From positions 32,991-96,990 of the forward strand of contig CANOCV010000003.1 of NCBI GenBank assembly GCA_947564465.1: a stretch of 64,000 bases of DNA, read 5' to 3'. The notes beneath the pieces were generated by a model. That model was not told where the DNA came from and did no database searches. It saw only the letters and a program-made list of their open reading frames with translations. Source of the DNA: an uncultured Roseburia sp. Its GTDB lineage: Bacteria > Bacillota > Clostridia > Lachnospirales > Lachnospiraceae. A program made the position numbers and the translations under genes. Each line of letters starts with the position of its first letter. Positions within the stretch are counted from its first letter, which is position 1. Below are positions 34,701 through 42,703 of this stretch, one piece after another.

Positions 34701-36813
34701 ACGTGGGGAATCGGAGTACAGGGATATTACCTATGAAATGAAGGATTCCCGTCAATCACCGGCAGTCAATGCGGATGCCAACCCGGATGTTTATGTGAAG
34801 GGAGAAGGAACGATTGTGCTTGCAGATCCGGTCAGAGAAGGATATGAGTTCGCAGGCTGGTCGCTCGTAGAAGAACCGCAGTATGTCGAGGATTATGTGA
34901 CGGAGGTATCTACCGACGTCGAGAGCATTACATTGTATGCAAATTGGGGAGAGCGGGTTACGGATACCAAAGAGCCTACTACCGTAGATGCAGAGAAACC
35001 GGTGATTACGGAGCACCCAAGCAGTGCAACATATGAAATCGGAACCGATGCAACCGTGCTGAATGTTAACGTACTTCCTCCGACAGGAAACGGAACATTG
35101 TCCTATCAGTGGTACAGCGGAGAGAGTGAAGATGAGATGGAGGCAATACCGGGGGCGACGGAATCACGTTATCAGCCGGATACTTTAAAAACGGGAGTTA
35201 CTTATTATTACTGTCTTGTGACGAATACGGATGAAAGTGCGACGGGAGAGAAAGCCGTAAGTGAAAGGAGCAGATGTATATCCATTACGGTAAAAGGTCT
35301 TGCGAATGCGCAGACGCCATTGTTTACGGCACATCCGCAGAGTGCAACCTATAATTTAGGAGGAAGTGATGTAGGTATCATAGTGGTGCCTCTAAGTGTT
35401 CAGGTATATTTGGCGATATCGGGAAGCGTCCAGGAATTCACATTCCAGTGGTACGGCGGAGAGAGTGAGGATGAGATGGAGGCAATACCGGGAGCGACGG
35501 AATCATCCTATACGCCTGATATTACAAAGCTGGGCAAAACATATTATTATTGTGAGGTAACAAACACGAATAACGAGGTACCTGGGAATAAAACGGCAAA
35601 AGCGACGAGCAAGACGGCATGCGTGGAAGTAAACGGCGTTATAGATGCTCAGACACCGATTATTTCGGAGAATCCGCGCAGTGAGAATTATGAGGCAGGA
35701 GCTGCTGCGAATCCGTTGAGTGTCACCGCAAATTTGGAGACAGCGGGTACCGCCGGTGAATTGAGTTATCAGTGGTACAGCGGAGCAAGCGAGGATGAGA
35801 TGGAGGCAATACCGGGAGCAACGGAAAGAACCTATGTACCGGATACTTCAAAAGCAGGAGTTACTTATTATTATTGTGTCGTAACGAATACAAATGAGGC
35901 GGCGCCTGGAGAGAAGACGGCACAAAAAACGAGTGAGACTGCGAAGATTACAGTGAACGGTAAGGACGCAAGCACACCGCTGATTATGAGAAATCCGGTG
36001 TCTGAGACTTATACGTACGGACAGAAGGCAGCTGCGCTTATGATAGAGGTATTTCCGGTTACGGACGGTGCGCTTTCTTATCAGTGGTATACGAGCGCGT
36101 CTGCTCAAGTAGTTGGAACGCCGATTGCCGGTGCGACGACATCAACTTATACGCCGAGTACAATGGCAGTGGGACAGAAGTATTATTACTGTGTAGTAAA
36201 GAACACCAATATGGCGGCGACCGGCGCCAAAGAGGTGACGACAAAATCTAACGCTGCAGCGATTAACGTCGTAAAAGCGCCGGGTGCAGTGAATGTTGTT
36301 ACGGAAATCAACAAGACATATGGCAATAAGGCATTTAGCTTAAATGCGACGGGCTTTGGTACTTTGACATATACGAGCAGCAACAGCAGTATTGTAACGG
36401 TGAATGCAGGAACGGTGACGATTAAGAATACCGGTAAGGCAACCATTACCGTTTATGCTTCCGGTGATGCAAACCATCATCCGGCAACCGCACAGGTTAC
36501 AATTAATGTCGCACCGAAGAGAGTTACGGGCGTAAAGGTGAAGTCGTCTGAGGCAAACAAAGCGACGATAACCTGGAAAAAGGATAAAAAGGCGACGGGT
36601 TACCAGATTCAATACGCTACAAACAGTAAGTTTAAGGGCGCTAAGACAGTAACGATTTCCAAGAATAAAGCGAAAAAACCAAGCAAGACGATTTCTAAGC
36701 TGAAAGCAGGCAAGAAGTATTATGTCAGAGTGCGTTCTTTCAAGAATAAATCTAAGGCGACAAGAGTGAACAGCGCTTGGTCGGCGAAAAAGAAAGTAAC
36801 AATTATGAAATAA
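31759..36813 (+). CDS. Secreted multi-domain GH16 beta-glucanase, copy 2, with four Ig-like repeats
   Basis: 1684 residues. Signal peptide 1-38 (cleaved near VKAADR), N-terminal beta region to about 300, GH16 domain about 316-594 with EIDIME (Glu465, Asp467, Glu470), two CBM4_9-like modules (649-784, 799-964), an InlB-like repeat (988-1064), four Ig-like repeats (about 1080-1505) most sharing YQWY.. and three with SEDEMEAIPGATE, a bacterial Ig-like unit (1508-1584) and the same Lys-rich Fn3 tail as copy 1. The GH16 and tail regions are clear paralogues of copy 1; the N-terminal modules differ. AGGAGGGG site before the ATG. Confidence 0.93.
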   Translation: MQRKQRFRKKVIAWLAALTLAVQPAAGAMIPAVTVKAADRVPITSITRFDAGDTVKKDAETGKYSFAMPKINSEALTTDNFATYEDSYEIQLLKDGTWVNINEVLGENLRSEDALTAAEGNAYCISFWDDGKFSGWGLSIKLDESMGKINTIRFQSLDYEKVYLDYKLVEVGAIETLHFEDASGKDTVTVGAGTTIALNFDYLRINEGEIGGGQYGQGNFEWKAVVGGNEKEMAEVFGIYDKDWGWDYNPETNHPANGGYWFPVKESVTIRAKYIEDPSIFADYTIIVQTGTKGPEYDSSMAGDSKNVADPGTNKSGYKLVWQDEFNGNYGSANVDAATGLNLDNWSYQLGDGTVAANNTGWGNAERQSYSNRAENIEVKDGLLRITAKYEKDGYTAQPGKENKSYYSSARIVTKGDDAENPLFTTTYGYVEARMALPETVGAWPAFWMLPQSTELYGAWPVSGEIDIMETCGFRGDEACATLHWGSPDHVYLGSGYEQLTSNMRYFHTYAVDWEPGKITFIYDGTPIYTQTNWESKIPGTSSSLAFDAPFDQPYYILLNLAVDSGLFGGSENTATFQDDINMYVDYVRVYHKNEGYNVEDLSRAMQNSKTDWASKTGNQIAELQAANLATAEGGDMNAMETDSTMEKSKWYLAYTAGGAASIDSVTQDGTDWAKIQVTSEGTENYATQLIGHYDAKAGYLYKISFDAYAEGEMVGKTASCDSKEWKGWGTYGVTSFELESTPTSYSFLIDQQADFNDCRIEVNLGKIGTGTAYISNVKVEIVDPETIGEDSVRSSKALANGEVLYNGTFDQGKNRKGFWTAAEGTNFTVPPYTEASLDNDLAIKDIAAGITKHYAHRAVVKAEEGTSPAIYQSGFSLPAGEYTLTFDLYSQAATTVNAALHAAGETGELGSLLLDSKTSNYRDLNEIKQYAWTFTTKRDLKNAAIVLSFGDGADVQIDNVSLLPKEKAADKTDNFTTSIERGESEYRDITYEMKDSRQSPAVNADANPDVYVKGEGTIVLADPVREGYEFAGWSLVEEPQYVEDYVTEVSTDVESITLYANWGERVTDTKEPTTVDAEKPVITEHPSSATYEIGTDATVLNVNVLPPTGNGTLSYQWYSGESEDEMEAIPGATESRYQPDTLKTGVTYYYCLVTNTDESATGEKAVSERSRCISITVKGLANAQTPLFTAHPQSATYNLGGSDVGIIVVPLSVQVYLAISGSVQEFTFQWYGGESEDEMEAIPGATESSYTPDITKLGKTYYYCEVTNTNNEVPGNKTAKATSKTACVEVNGVIDAQTPIISENPRSENYEAGAAANPLSVTANLETAGTAGELSYQWYSGASEDEMEAIPGATERTYVPDTSKAGVTYYYCVVTNTNEAAPGEKTAQKTSETAKITVNGKDASTPLIMRNPVSETYTYGQKAAALMIEVFPVTDGALSYQWYTSASAQVVGTPIAGATTSTYTPSTMAVGQKYYYCVVKNTNMAATGAKEVTTKSNAAAINVVKAPGAVNVVTEINKTYGNKAFSLNATGFGTLTYTSSNSSIVTVNAGTVTIKNTGKATITVYASGDANHHPATAQVTINVAPKRVTGVKVKSSEANKATITWKKDKKATGYQIQYATNSKFKGAKTVTISKNKAKKPSKTISKLKAGKKYYVRVRSFKNKSKATRVNSAWSAKKKVTIMK

Positions 36814-36827
36814 GACAGCAGAGAAAG

Positions 36828-36854
36828 GCAGTGCGCTTAGCGCACTGCTTTTTC
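36828..36854. terminator. Terminator between convergent genes, loop formed by a stop codon
   Basis: Perfect 9-bp stem GCAGTGCGC-tta-GCGCACTGC followed by TTTTTCT on the plus strand. The three loop bases are the TAA stop (minus strand) of the lipoprotein gene, whose last codons form one arm. Confidence 0.85.
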
Positions 36855-37847
36855 TGCAAATTCTGTTGTAACAAGGTCCTCATAAGGAGCTTCCTTTTCC
36901 AACACACCGGCTTCTTTTAATATTTCCAGTACAAGCTGGTAGCTGTTGTTGCTTAAAATTAAGTCTGATTTCCAGGTGTCCTGCTCGTAATAACGCGTTA
37001 CGATGGTTGTTATAGTGTCAAGGTCCGTATCCGTAAACTGCGGCTCAATCGCTTTGGCGATTTCCTCCGGACTGTGACTGTTCGTATACTCCATTCCTTT
37101 TTGCAGGGCATCCGTAAATGATTGGATGATATCTTTATTTTTCTCAATATAACTCTTCTTGGCGCAGAAAGCGGTATATGGAACGTATCCGGAATCGATG
37201 CCGAGGGAAGCTACAACATATCCTGTTCCCTCTTTTTCCAGTGCGGTTGCGCTGGGTTCAAACTCTACCGTAAAATCTCCGCGTCCCCCTGAAAATGCGG
37301 CGGCAGTAGAACCAAAGTCTATGCTCTGGTCAATGGAAAGGTCGTTTGCCGGATCAATCTGATTTTTTTTCAGGATATATTCGAATACCATCTGCGGTGT
37401 GCCGCCTGCCCTGCCGCCTAAGACATTTTTCCCGATCAGATCGCTCCATTTAAAGTTATCCATAGGTTCTCTTGCGACGAGGAAATTCCCGGCGCGCTGA
37501 GTCAGCTGCGCAAAATTGACGGCATAATCCTCTGCGCCCTCAGTGTAGGCATAAATACTGGATTCCGTTCCCATAAATCCGATATCGGCTTCGCCGGAAA
37601 CGAGGGCCGTCATGGTTTTATCCGCGCCAAAGCCGGTGACAAGCGTGAGGTCGATTCCCTCTTCCTTAAAGTATCCCTTTTCAATAGCGACATACATTGG
37701 AGCATAGAAAATAGAGTGGGCAACCTCGTTTAAGGTGATGGCTGTCAGACGTTCCTTATCCTTTTTTGCGCCGCAGGCGCACATTGAGACGAGCAGAATG
37801 CAGACAAGAGAGCAGGAAAGAATCCTGCGGATTGAGATTTTTTTCAT
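36837..37847 (-). CDS. ABC transporter substrate-binding lipoprotein (NMT1/SsuA-like)
   Basis: Start moved to ATG 37847 (GAGGT 4 nt up); the longer frame adds 72 non-secretory residues. The 336 residues begin with a lipoprotein signal (LLVSMCACG), then a NMT1/THI5-like periplasmic-binding fold: LNEVAHSIFYAPMYVAIEKGYFKEEGIDL and VSGEADIGFMGTE. Such proteins bind pyrimidine precursors, sulfonates or nitrate-type ligands. No permease or ATPase genes lie beside it in the window, which is unusual for this family. Confidence 0.88.
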   Translation of the reverse strand: MKKISIRRILSCSLVCILLVSMCACGAKKDKERLTAITLNEVAHSIFYAPMYVAIEKGYFKEEGIDLTLVTGFGADKTMTALVSGEADIGFMGTESSIYAYTEGAEDYAVNFAQLTQRAGNFLVAREPMDNFKWSDLIGKNVLGGRAGGTPQMVFEYILKKNQIDPANDLSIDQSIDFGSTAAAFSGGRGDFTVEFEPSATALEKEGTGYVVASLGIDSGYVPYTAFCAKKSYIEKNKDIIQSFTDALQKGMEYTNSHSPEEIAKAIEPQFTDTDLDTITTIVTRYYEQDTWKSDLILSNNSYQLVLEILKEAGVLEKEAPYEDLVTTEFAEKAVR

Positions 37848-37940
37848 AATACCTCTATCATCGTATTTTAATTTTATAGTATGAAAAATTGAAAAAAAGG
37901 TGTATAATTTCAAAAAGGGGGATGAGTTCAGGAGGATAAA

Positions 37941-38666
37941 ATGAAGGATTTGATGGATTTGCATACGCATACAATTGCGAGCGGGCATGCATATAGCACG
38001 ATAACCGAGATGATAGCTGCCGCTTGCGATAAGGGAATTAAGCTGCTTGGAATCACTGAGCATGCGCCTAAAATGCCGGGGAGCTGCGGGATTTTGTATT
38101 TTTCAAATTTCAGGGCGCTGCCAAGAGAACGGATGGGGATTTCCGTTTTATTTGGTGTAGAATTAAATATTATGGATTATGAGGGCAATGTTGATTTGCC
38201 GGACGATTTGCTTCGGGAAATGGATCTTGTTGTGGCGAGCCTGCACACGCCGTGCATTCATCCGGGAACGGTAGAGGAGAATACGCGGGCTTACTTAAAC
38301 GCCATGAAAAATCCATATATAAATATAATCGGGCATCCGGATGATAAGCGTTATCCGGTTGATTATCGGGCAGTTGTAGAGTCTGCGAAGGAGCATGGGA
38401 TTCTGCTTGAGGTTAATAATTCCTCACTGAAGCCGACTAGCTTCAGAGGAGATCCTACGGAAAGATATACTAGAATGTTAGAGCTGTGCAGGGAATATGG
38501 GCAGCCGATTATTATGGATTCGGATGCGCATGTGGATGTGGCGGTGGGCGAACATGACTGCGCGAAAAGGTTGATCGAGGAGATTAAATTTCCGGAGGAA
38601 TTGATTGTAAATACATCGCCTGATAAGGTGAAAAAGTATTTGAATTGTTACAAAAACAAGATTTAA
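37941..38666 (+). CDS. PHP-domain phosphatase (YcdX-like)
   Basis: 241 residues with the PHP metal motifs: DLHTHTIASGHAYST at the N-terminus, GITEHAP, VVASLHTPC, NIIGHPDD, and DSDAHVDVAVG near the C-terminus. It resembles the trinuclear-metal YcdX phosphatases; the substrate is unknown. It is divergent from the lipoprotein gene. AGGAGG precedes the ATG. Confidence 0.9.
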   Translation: MKDLMDLHTHTIASGHAYSTITEMIAAACDKGIKLLGITEHAPKMPGSCGILYFSNFRALPRERMGISVLFGVELNIMDYEGNVDLPDDLLREMDLVVASLHTPCIHPGTVEENTRAYLNAMKNPYINIIGHPDDKRYPVDYRAVVESAKEHGILLEVNNSSLKPTSFRGDPTERYTRMLELCREYGQPIIMDSDAHVDVAVGEHDCAKRLIEEIKFPEELIVNTSPDKVKKYLNCYKNKI

Positions 38667-38727
38667 AGTGTTTACTTTCATACTTTAATATGTTAAAATT
38701 CAGATATCAATAAAAAGGAGACGGCAT

Positions 38728-39027
38728 ATGAGTAAGAATGTCAGAACAGAAGCAGTAGATCATTTGTTTGATGCAATCTTAAGCCTTGAGAATAAAGAGG
38801 AATGTTATAAGTTTTTTGAGGACGTATGTACCGTAAATGAGCTTCTTGCAATTTCACAGCGTTATGAAGTGGCAAAGATGTTGCGGGAACAGAGAACATA
38901 TCTGGATATTGCAGAGAAGACGGGCGCTTCCACAGCGACAATCAGCCGTGTGAACCGTTCGTTAAACTATGGATGTGACGGTTATGACATGGTATTTGCC
39001 AGAACGAATGTGATACCGACAGAGTGA
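38728..39027 (+). CDS. YerC/TrpR-superfamily DNA-binding protein
   Basis: 99 residues. The TrpR-like helix-turn-helix is seen in TYLDIAEKTGASTATISRVNRSL, preceded by LCTVNELLAISQRYEVAKML-type helices as in YerC/YecD. Probable small transcription regulator, often encoded beside pcrA as here (PcrA begins 875 bp later). A weak promoter TTTACT-17 bp-TAAAAT lies upstream. AAGGAG site. Confidence 0.9.
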   Translation: MSKNVRTEAVDHLFDAILSLENKEECYKFFEDVCTVNELLAISQRYEVAKMLREQRTYLDIAEKTGASTATISRVNRSLNYGCDGYDMVFARTNVIPTE

Positions 39028-39041
39028 TAAGCACAAAGGCG

Positions 39042-39075
39042 GCGGAGCAAATCCGATGATTGGGGTTTGCTTCGC
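39042..39075. terminator. Bidirectional terminator between yerC-like and DUF1836 genes
   Basis: GCGGAGCAAATCC / GGGTTTGCTTCGC stem (13 bp with two wobbles/mismatches) followed by TTTATTTT on the plus strand; the DUF1836 stop codon lies 2 nt past it. Confidence 0.7.
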
Positions 39076-39076
39076 T

Positions 39077-39706
39077 TTATTTTGCGCTATTTTCGGCAGA
39101 ACTTTCTGTTTCTGCTTTTTTGGCATTCATCTGATCAATGATTGTCTCGATTAACATCTTTTTGACATAGACATCAAAGCTTAGCATACAGATAAAAGAG
39201 AAGGTGTGAAGAAATTCCTGATCTTCTTTCGGCGCATCCGAAAAGGTTTGGAAGCTGGTGTTGAATTTGCCCGTGATATCCCGCATCATCCTTTCAACCT
39301 CGTCGCTCTCTAAGCTGAATACTTCCTCATAAATATCGGTCAGACTCAGGCTTTCGTCAGAGGCGAAATACTTTTCGGTCAGCGGATTTAGAATACTCTG
39401 GATGTCGCTGATGCTCAAAAGATTTTTGAAGTAATAGATAAAAATCAGCGTCAGGACGTGTTCCTTGGAATATCTTTTTTTGACGGGAGGTGGAAGCAGA
39501 TTGTTCTTGGCGTAGTTGTTGATCATTGTCTTGGTCAGAACCTTGTCGTTTGGACGGCGTTTCGCTTTGGCCAGCTGGGTATCCATAAAGGTAGTGATCT
39601 GATCCATATATAAATCAATATTCGGAATGCTTTCCGGACGTATATAGTCGATCCGCGAAAGGCTTGCCAGTATACTGTTTAAAAAATCGTTTGTATCGAT
39701 TGTCAT
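39077..39706 (-). CDS. DUF1836 protein
   Basis: 209 residues with the DUF1836 core (KTMINNYAKNNLLPPPVKKRYSKEH), which is an MerR-like winged HTH variant, and a helical C-terminal half. Probably a cytoplasmic regulator of unknown target, common in Clostridia. Convergent with the yerC-like gene and divergent from pcrA. Confidence 0.88.
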   Translation of the reverse strand: MTIDTNDFLNSILASLSRIDYIRPESIPNIDLYMDQITTFMDTQLAKAKRRPNDKVLTKTMINNYAKNNLLPPPVKKRYSKEHVLTLIFIYYFKNLLSISDIQSILNPLTEKYFASDESLSLTDIYEEVFSLESDEVERMMRDITGKFNTSFQTFSDAPKEDQEFLHTFSFICMLSFDVYVKKMLIETIIDQMNAKKAETESSAENSAK

Positions 39707-39901
39707 TCTCTATACCTCATATTCGTTTCATTTGCTGTTGACATTTATTATATAGTATTTAAAACTAGATGACAAGTTTGAAATGAAAATAGAAAATTTG
39801 TTCGAAAAGGTGACCGCTTTGCATTGACACCTTGTGCATAAAATGATAGGGTTATATTGTAAAAGAAACAGACAAGTATTACATAGATAAGAGGTAAATG
39901 C

Positions 39902-42148
39902 ATGGCATTCAATGAGACAATGAACGAGATGCAGCAGCAGGCGGTTTTGCATACGGATGGACCGCTTTTGATTCTTGCGGGCGCGGGCAGCGGTAAGACG
40001 CGTGTCCTGACACATAGAGCTGCATATTTGATAGAAGAGGCAGGGGTAAATCCCTATCACATTATGGCAATCACATTTACGAATAAGGCGGCCGGAGAGA
40101 TGCGGCAGCGTATTGACGATATAGTCGGTTACGGCTCGGAGAGTATTTGGGTTGCGACCTTTCATTCGTCCTGTGTCAGGATTTTAAGGCGTCATATTGA
40201 CAGGATCGGATTTGATACGAATTTTACGATTTATGATGCGGATGACCAGAAGACGCTGATGAAGGAGATCTGTAAACGTTTAGAGATTGACACGAAAATA
40301 TACAAAGAGCGGACATTTCTTAGCGCAATTTCTTCTGCCAAGGACGAACTGATTGATCCCATTGCGTTTTCGCTTAGGGCGCAGGGAGATTATCAGAAGC
40401 AGAGACAGGCAGAGGTGTATAAAGAGTATCAGGCGAGCCTGCGCAAAAATAATGCGCTTGATTTTGACGATTTGATTATGAAGACCGTGGAGCTTTTCAA
40501 AACGGATGCAGAGGTTTTGGAATATTATCAGGAGCGTTTCCGCTATATTATGGTGGATGAATATCAGGATACCAATACGGCACAGTTTCAACTGATTAAG
40601 CTGCTTGCCGGGAAATATAGGAACCTTTGCGTGGTGGGAGATGATGATCAGTCCATTTATAAGTTTCGGGGCGCCAATATCTACAATATTCTGCATTTTG
40701 AAAAGGAATTTCCGGATGCCAAGGTAATTAAGCTGGAGCAGAATTACCGTTCTACCCAGAATATTTTGAATGCTGCGAACCATGTCATTGCCAATAATGT
40801 AGGCAGAAAGCGCAAGGAGCTTTGGACCGAGAACGGGGAGGGAGAAAAGGTTGCATTCCGGCAGTTCGAGACGGGAAATGAGGAAGCGGATTATGTGGCA
40901 GGGGATATTACCTCTAAGGTGCGAAAAGGGATATGCGGTTATAAGGATTGCGCCGTGTTATATCGGACCAATGCTCAGTCACGTCTCTTTGAGGAGCGAT
41001 TTATTGCATCAAACATTCCGTATAAAATTGTGGGCGGCGTCAATTTTTACGCCAGAAGGGAAATCAAAGATCTGCTTGCCTATTTAAAAACAATCGACAA
41101 TGCAAGGGATGACCTTGCGGTGCGCCGTATTATCAATGTGCCAAAGCGCGGTATCGGTGCAACAACGCTAAATCGTGTGCAGGATTATGCGTTGCAGCAG
41201 GGGATCGGTTTTTATGAGGCTTTGAAAATGGCGGAGGATATTCCGACGCTTGGAAGGGGAGCGGCAAAGCTGAAGCCGTTTGTCACTTTGATTCAGACGA
41301 TGCGCAGCAAAGCGGAATACATCGGTGTAACAGAGCTTTTGCAGGAGGTTATTGAAGAGACAGGGTATGTGGAAGAGCTTGAGGCGGAGAATACGGAGGA
41401 AGCGCAGCAGAGAATTTCAAATATTGACGAGCTGATAAGTAAGGCGGCTGCTTATGAGGCGGATGAGACGAGAGAAGGTCCGGCGACGCTTAGCGGTTTT
41501 TTGGAGGAGGTTGCGCTTGTTGCGGATATTGATTCGGTTGACGAGGCGCAGGATTATGTTGTGCTTATGACACTGCACAGTGCAAAGGGACTGGAATTTC
41601 CGCAGGTGTATCTTGCAGGAATGGAGGACGGGCTTTTTCCAAGCTATATGTCAATCTGTGCGGATAATTCCGTGGAAGAAATTGAGGAGGAACGCAGGCT
41701 ATGTTATGTCGGAATTACCCGTGCGAAGGCAAGGCTTTCCATTAGTTGCGCGAGACAGCGTATGATTCGCGGCGAAACGCAATATAATAAAGTGTCACGT
41801 TTTGTAAAAGAAATTCCGGCAAGTCTTTTGGCCGGCGAGATTCGAAAGGAACGGGAGCCGGAGAGACATAAGCCTACGATGAGCCAGTTTGCAAGACAGG
41901 CGTTCCGTGCGAAGCCGATGGCAATGACGCAGGCAGCCCAGGTGCCGCCGGTTAAAAACTTTGGGGGAAATGCGGATGCTCAGGTTCTTTCCTATGTTGT
42001 CGGCGATAGGGTAAAGCATGTGAAGTTTGGCGCGGGAACCGTGAAGCAGATTGTATCCGGAGGCCGTGACTACGAAGTGACGGTAGAATTTGACAGCGCA
42101 GGAGTAAAAAAAATGTTTGCCGCGTTTGCGAAGCTTCAAAAGCTATGA
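39902..42148 (+). CDS. pcrA: ATP-dependent DNA helicase PcrA/UvrD
   Basis: 748 residues, SF1A helicase. Motifs: Walker A AGAGSGKTRVL, Ia TFTNKAAGEM, II DEYQDTN, III VGDDDQSIYKFRGA, IV QNYRSTQNIL, V LMTLHSAKGLEFPQVYL and VI GITRAKARL. The end (VGDRVKHVKFGAGTV, then VTVEFDSAGVKKM) is the Tudor-like RNA polymerase-binding domain of PcrA. Acts in repair, replication restart and transcription-coupled processes. Confidence 0.96.
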   Translation: MAFNETMNEMQQQAVLHTDGPLLILAGAGSGKTRVLTHRAAYLIEEAGVNPYHIMAITFTNKAAGEMRQRIDDIVGYGSESIWVATFHSSCVRILRRHIDRIGFDTNFTIYDADDQKTLMKEICKRLEIDTKIYKERTFLSAISSAKDELIDPIAFSLRAQGDYQKQRQAEVYKEYQASLRKNNALDFDDLIMKTVELFKTDAEVLEYYQERFRYIMVDEYQDTNTAQFQLIKLLAGKYRNLCVVGDDDQSIYKFRGANIYNILHFEKEFPDAKVIKLEQNYRSTQNILNAANHVIANNVGRKRKELWTENGEGEKVAFRQFETGNEEADYVAGDITSKVRKGICGYKDCAVLYRTNAQSRLFEERFIASNIPYKIVGGVNFYARREIKDLLAYLKTIDNARDDLAVRRIINVPKRGIGATTLNRVQDYALQQGIGFYEALKMAEDIPTLGRGAAKLKPFVTLIQTMRSKAEYIGVTELLQEVIEETGYVEELEAENTEEAQQRISNIDELISKAAAYEADETREGPATLSGFLEEVALVADIDSVDEAQDYVVLMTLHSAKGLEFPQVYLAGMEDGLFPSYMSICADNSVEEIEEERRLCYVGITRAKARLSISCARQRMIRGETQYNKVSRFVKEIPASLLAGEIRKEREPERHKPTMSQFARQAFRAKPMAMTQAAQVPPVKNFGGNADAQVLSYVVGDRVKHVKFGAGTVKQIVSGGRDYEVTVEFDSAGVKKMFAAFAKLQKL

Positions 42149-42302
42149 CAGATGTAAAATTTTTATGAATTTGTAATTTTTTATAGTAGAAGTGGGAAAG
42201 ATATGGTATAATAATGAAAAATGTTGAACCGTATTTTGTGAAGTATGAAAGGTATGGCTTAAAATGAAAAAAATGTGTTGTAATAAAAAGGAGTGGGATA
42301 AC

Positions 42303-42581
42303 ATGAATAAGGTAGATGAATTACGCGATTTATTATCCGCAAATGTTTCGAAAGTATCAGAGCTGTTGAACAAGAAGGAGAAGGAAAAAGAGGACGAGGA
42401 GAAGAAGAAATGCTCCGTCGGACTGATTTTTGCGGTCATTGGTATTGTTGTGGTAGTTGCAGCAGCAGCTTACGGTTTGTATCGTTTCTTTGCACCGGAT
42501 TATCTGGAAGACTTTGAAGATGATTTTGAAGATGATTTCGAGGATGACTTCTTTGACGAGGATGATGACGACGAGAATTGA
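42303..42581 (+). CDS. Small single-span protein with a very acidic tail
   Basis: Start at ATG 42303 behind AAAAGGAG (9 nt); an earlier ATG at 42264 lacks a site. The 92 residues: a helical Lys/Glu-rich N-terminal half, one span (VGLIFAVIGIVVVVAAAAYGLYRFF) and a tail made of DDFE repeats and Asp/Glu. The tail repeats a 15-nt unit gaagatgatttcgag-like. Unknown function; conserved-looking layout of small Lachnospiraceae proteins. Confidence 0.75.
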   Translation: MNKVDELRDLLSANVSKVSELLNKKEKEKEDEEKKKCSVGLIFAVIGIVVVVAAAAYGLYRFFAPDYLEDFEDDFEDDFEDDFFDEDDDDEN

Positions 42582-42604
42582 TTGTTGCCGGAATAAGTAG
42601 ACGT

Positions 42605-42641
42605 AAAAGGGTATTTCCGTAATGGCGGGAATACCCTTTTG
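42605..42641 (+). terminator. Terminator after the acidic-tail gene
   Basis: AAAAGGGTATTTCC / GGGAATACCCTTTT: nearly perfect stem about 25 nt after the stop, ending in TTTT. It leads directly into half-repeat R4. Confidence 0.85.
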
Positions 42642-42642
42642 T

Positions 42643-42658
42643 GATATCATAGGAAAGA
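42643..42658 (+). repeat. Partial copy R4 of the interspersed repeat (module A left arm)
   Basis: GATATCATAGGAAAGA matches the left arm of module A. The right arm and module B are missing; instead a short ACCGGT-type hairpin precedes the rlmD start. It could be a solo arm left after deletion. Confidence 0.6.
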
Positions 42659-42703
42659 TCTTAATATTTACTGCCGGTAGACCGGTATTATAAAAAAAAT
42701 GGG

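Noticed and set aside
39825..39860. Promoter TTGACA with a -10 near 39848 for pcrA
   Set aside because: The -35 is perfect but at 17 bp the -10 reads TAGGGT, and the better TATATT lies at 23 bp, so no confident promoter was called.
42264..42302. Earlier start for the acidic-tail protein
   Set aside because: The upstream ATG has no ribosome site while ATG 42303 has AAAAGGAG at good distance.
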